Source: Rubrivivax sp.
GTDB lineage: Bacteria; Pseudomonadota; Gammaproteobacteria; Burkholderiales; Burkholderiaceae_C
Reading direction: 5' to 3'
Length of the DNA stretch: 64,000 nucleotides
Assembly (NCBI GenBank): GCA_030680415.1
Contig: JAUXVE010000095.1
Span: 26,779-90,778 of the forward strand
How positions within the stretch are numbered: position 1 is the stretch's first letter; every line of letters begins with the position of its first letter. The notes under the pieces were generated by a model. That model was not told the origin of the DNA. It saw only the letters and a list, made by a program, of their open reading frames with translations, and searched no databases. Below are positions 61,885-64,000 of this stretch, one piece after another. The position numbers and the translations under genes were made by a program.

Positions 61885-63069
61885 ATGAGCAAGCGAGACG
61901 TGGTGGTACTGGGTGCGGCCCGTTCGGCGATCGGCACTTTCAACGGTGGCCTGGCCGACATCGAACCGGCCGAACTGGCCGGCATGGTGATGAAGGAAGC
62001 GGTCAAGCGCTCCGGCGTCGACCCCAAGGCCATCAACTACGTGACGGTGGGCAACTGCATACCCACCGAGAGTCGCTACCCCTACGTGGCGCGCGTGGCC
62101 AGCATCCAGGCCGGCCTGCCGATGGAAAGCGTCGCGATGGCCGTCAACCGCCTGTGCTCGTCGGGCCTGCAGGGCATCGTGACGACGGCGCAGAACATCC
62201 TGCTCGGCGACTGCGATTACGGCGTCGGCGGCGGTGTCGAGGTGATGTCGCGCGGCGCCTACCTGTCCACCGCGATGCGCAACGGCGCCCGCATGGGCGA
62301 CACCAAGCTCATCGACTCCATGGTGGCCGCGCTGACCGACCCCTTCGGTGTCGGCCACATGGGCATCACGGCCGAGAACCTGTGCACCAAGTGGGGCATC
62401 ACGCGCGAGGAGCAGGACGCGCTGGCGGTGGAGTCGCACCGCCGCGCCGCCGCGGCCATCGCCGAAGGCCGCTTCAAGAGCCAGATCGTGCCCATCGTCA
62501 AGCAGACGCGCAAGGGCGAGGTGACCTTCGACACCGACGAGCACGTGAAGGCGAGCACGACGATGGAGTCGCTGGGCAAGCTCAAGCCGGCGTTCAAGAA
62601 GGACGGCTCGGTGACGGCGGGCAACGCCTCGGGCATCAACGACGGCGCGGCCTTCTTCGTGCTCGCCGACGCCGCGGTGGCCGCTGCGGCCGGCCACAAG
62701 CCGATGGCGCGCCTGGTGTCCTACGCGGTGGCCGGGGTGCCGAACGAGATCATGGGCGAAGGCCCGATCCCGGCCACCAAGCTGGCGCTGAAGAAGGGCG
62801 GCCTCACGCTGGCCCAGATGGACGTCATCGAAAGCAACGAGGCCTTCGCGGCGCAGGCCATCGCCGTGGCGCGCGGGCTGGAGTTCGACATGAGCAAGGT
62901 CAACCCCAACGGCGGCGCCATCGCGCTGGGCCACCCGATCGGCTGCTCGGGCGCCTTCCTGGCCACCAAGGCGGTGTACGAACTGCACCGCAGCGGCGGG
63001 CGCTACGCGCTGGTGACGATGTGCATCGGCGGCGGCCAGGGCATCGCTGCAGTCTTCGAACGGCTGTGA
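61885..63069 (+). CDS. Acetyl-CoA C-acetyltransferase / beta-ketothiolase (BktB-like)
   Basis: 394 residues, start ATG 61885 with AAGGAGA 10 bases upstream, the best ribosome site in the region. Thiolase motifs: AVNRLCSSGLQGIVTTAQNI (nucleophile Cys), VIESNEAFAAQAIAVAR, NPNGGAIALGHPIGCSGAFL (His) and VTMCIGGGQGIAAVFERL (second Cys). The RDVVVLGAARSAIGTFNGGL start resembles BktB, which accepts C4-C10 beta-ketoacyl-CoA and supplies polyhydroxyalkanoate monomers. It has its own upstream region of 147 bases and may work with the acyl-CoA cluster before it. Confidence 0.93.
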   Translation: MSKRDVVVLGAARSAIGTFNGGLADIEPAELAGMVMKEAVKRSGVDPKAINYVTVGNCIPTESRYPYVARVASIQAGLPMESVAMAVNRLCSSGLQGIVTTAQNILLGDCDYGVGGGVEVMSRGAYLSTAMRNGARMGDTKLIDSMVAALTDPFGVGHMGITAENLCTKWGITREEQDALAVESHRRAAAAIAEGRFKSQIVPIVKQTRKGEVTFDTDEHVKASTTMESLGKLKPAFKKDGSVTAGNASGINDGAAFFVLADAAVAAAAGHKPMARLVSYAVAGVPNEIMGEGPIPATKLALKKGGLTLAQMDVIESNEAFAAQAIAVARGLEFDMSKVNPNGGAIALGHPIGCSGAFLATKAVYELHRSGGRYALVTMCIGGGQGIAAVFERL

Positions 63070-63074
63070 GGGGC

Positions 63075-63098
63075 GGCGCGGCCGGCGATGGCCGCGCC
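63075..63098. terminator. Hairpin between convergent thiolase and HepT genes
   Basis: Perfect 9-bp stem GGCGCGGCC / GGCCGCGCC with a 6-base loop, five bases after the thiolase stop and ten before the hepT stop. Lacks a T-run on either strand, so a bidirectional or Rho-assisted terminator is the modest interpretation. Confidence 0.5.
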
Positions 63099-63107
63099 AT
63101 ACAGAGT

Positions 63108-63542
63108 TCAGGCAGCAGGGCCACCGGCGGCAGCGATGTGCCCTGCCACCGCGGCCGCGAGGTGTTCGAAGTCGGCCAGGGGCTCACCGGTCAGAGCATG
63201 GACGATGGCCCAGTCGATGACCTCGTAGTTGTGGACGGCGATATTCCGGAAGCCCACGGCGCGGCGCAGACGCCGTGCAAGATCGGCGCTCACGAGACCC
63301 GCAGCGGCCAGGTGGGTGAAGGTCTCGCCCATCGTCCGGGGCACGGGCAATTGCGTGTCTGCCAGCAGATGGGCCGCGATATCGACGCACAGCTGCACCG
63401 CACGACTGAGGTTGAGAACCAGGACATCCTGAAGGTCGGCGTCGGCGGCCAGGGCTGCGGCATCGGCGGGGCGTCGGTCGCGCAGGCGCTGCAGACAATG
63501 CCGCAGGGCTTCGAGCTTGCGCTCGACTACGGCCCGATCCAC
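63108..63542 (-). CDS. hepT: HepT-like ribonuclease toxin (DUF86/HEPN)
   Basis: 144 residues. HEPN fold with the catalytic R-x4-H-x-Y motif in RNIAVHNYEVI, preceded by LNLSRAVQLCVDIAAHLLAD and MGETFTHLAAAGLVSADLAR. HepT toxins cleave RNA and are kept inactive by MntA-mediated AMPylation of the tyrosine in that motif. The start overlaps the end of the mntA gene by 16 bases, as usual for the pair. The motif is intact, so the toxin should be functional. Confidence 0.9.
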   Translation of the reverse strand: MDRAVVERKLEALRHCLQRLRDRRPADAAALAADADLQDVLVLNLSRAVQLCVDIAAHLLADTQLPVPRTMGETFTHLAAAGLVSADLARRLRRAVGFRNIAVHNYEVIDWAIVHALTGEPLADFEHLAAAVAGHIAAAGGPAA

Positions 63543-63925
63543 GCCCGCCTCCGTTGGGCCACCATGCGATCGGCATAGGGCAGGAAGTCGGCCGCATCCA
63601 GCAGATGACGGCTCAGGAGTTCGCCGTACGCCTTGTCGCTTCCCAGCAGGCGCCGGCCATGGGCCAGGATCTCGCCGAGCAGAGGCTCACCGACCGTACG
63701 CAAGTCGATGAGGTCCACCACCCGGCCCGTGGCATCGGCAAGGTCGCCGACCAGGGAGATGTGTTGTTCGGCATTCAGCGGTGCATCAGCGAGCACGGCA
63801 ACGTCGATGTCACTGTCTGCCGACTCGGTACCCTTGGCCACCGAACCGAAGACCAGCGCCAGCTGCAGCCCTTGCCGGCGGGCCAGCACTTCCTCGAGGG
63901 CCGCAATATCGGTACGGTGAGACAT
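63527..63925 (-). CDS. mntA: MntA-like minimal nucleotidyltransferase antitoxin
   Basis: 132 residues. The nucleotidyltransferase motif GSVAKGTESADSDIDVAVLA (GS-x10-DxD) is complete, and VVDLIDLRTVGEPLLGEILA follows with a third acidic residue. Antitoxin of the HepT system: it transfers AMP groups to the HepT tyrosine. First gene of the two-gene module at the right edge of the window. The remaining 75 bases to the end hold no gene that I can support. Confidence 0.9.
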   Translation of the reverse strand: MSHRTDIAALEEVLARRQGLQLALVFGSVAKGTESADSDIDVAVLADAPLNAEQHISLVGDLADATGRVVDLIDLRTVGEPLLGEILAHGRRLLGSDKAYGELLSRHLLDAADFLPYADRMVAQRRRAWIGP

Positions 63926-64000
63926 GTGCTCATGGTACCGGCTGAACAGGCGATGGGGATCAGCGCTTGGGCGGTCCGCCGCGCGATGCCGCCGGACGGG

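Overview
The window reads as the chromosome of a GC-rich betaproteobacterium, most likely Burkholderiales of the Rubrivivax/Leptothrix/Methylibium type. That placement is an inference from gene families, the very high GC content, dense gene packing and a palindromic intergenic repeat of a type I associate with that group. No rRNA gene, complete tRNA, CRISPR array, IS element or prophage was found.

Layout. 0-5 kb: 3'-truncated oligopeptidase B, a Tat-exported PhoX-type lipoprotein, a glycosyltransferase remnant and a MarR regulator. 5-24 kb: a trehalose/alpha-glucan island. It holds a membrane-anchored sensor-like OtsA, a DUF3014 protein, and a long minus-strand run glgB-glgE-treS/mak-TM protein-treX(broken)-treZ-treY-GH100-like hydrolase. 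Most junctions in that run are 4-base stop/start overlaps. 24-28 kb: an Mla-type lipid transport operon (STAS-permease, ATPase, MCE protein, lipoprotein). 28-42 kb: acuI, moaA, an RND pump with its adaptor, rnhA, a methyltransferase divergent from gloB-mltD, DUF1993, a D-2-hydroxyacid dehydrogenase, an MFS transporter, a broken upp and rlmB. 42-47 kb: a cobalt-type nitrile hydratase operon placed downstream of a RES/Xre toxin-antitoxin pair and a DUF1624 membrane protein. 46-63 kb: acyl-CoA catabolism. A minus-strand SCP2-MerR-thiolase-FadB-like-Sir2 run faces a plus-strand acyclic-terpene-like (Atu) operon of SDR, carboxyltransferase, acyl-CoA dehydrogenase, hydratase, biotin carboxylase, DUF849 and thioesterase. 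A perfect palindrome lies between the two. The right edge carries thrH, another thiolase and a HepT/MntA pair.

How it works together. GlgE, TreS-maltokinase and GlgB make branched alpha-glucan from trehalose via maltose-1-phosphate. TreZ and TreY convert glucan back to trehalose, and OtsA makes trehalose-6-phosphate. The debranching enzyme TreX, normally part of that cycle, is broken here, while a GH100-like hydrolase ends the same operon. The acyl-CoA region looks like one divergently transcribed regulon under a LiuR-like MerR protein.

The most striking theme is gene decay. treX, upp, an HtrA-like protease and a quinone reductase show large deletions or truncations plus frameshifts. The biotin carboxylase has a single in-frame amber codon, and fragments of a glycosyltransferase and of a duplicated carboxylase start are present. 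Either this lineage is losing genes or the assembly contains systematic errors; sequence alone cannot separate the two. I did not find a clearly unprecedented system.
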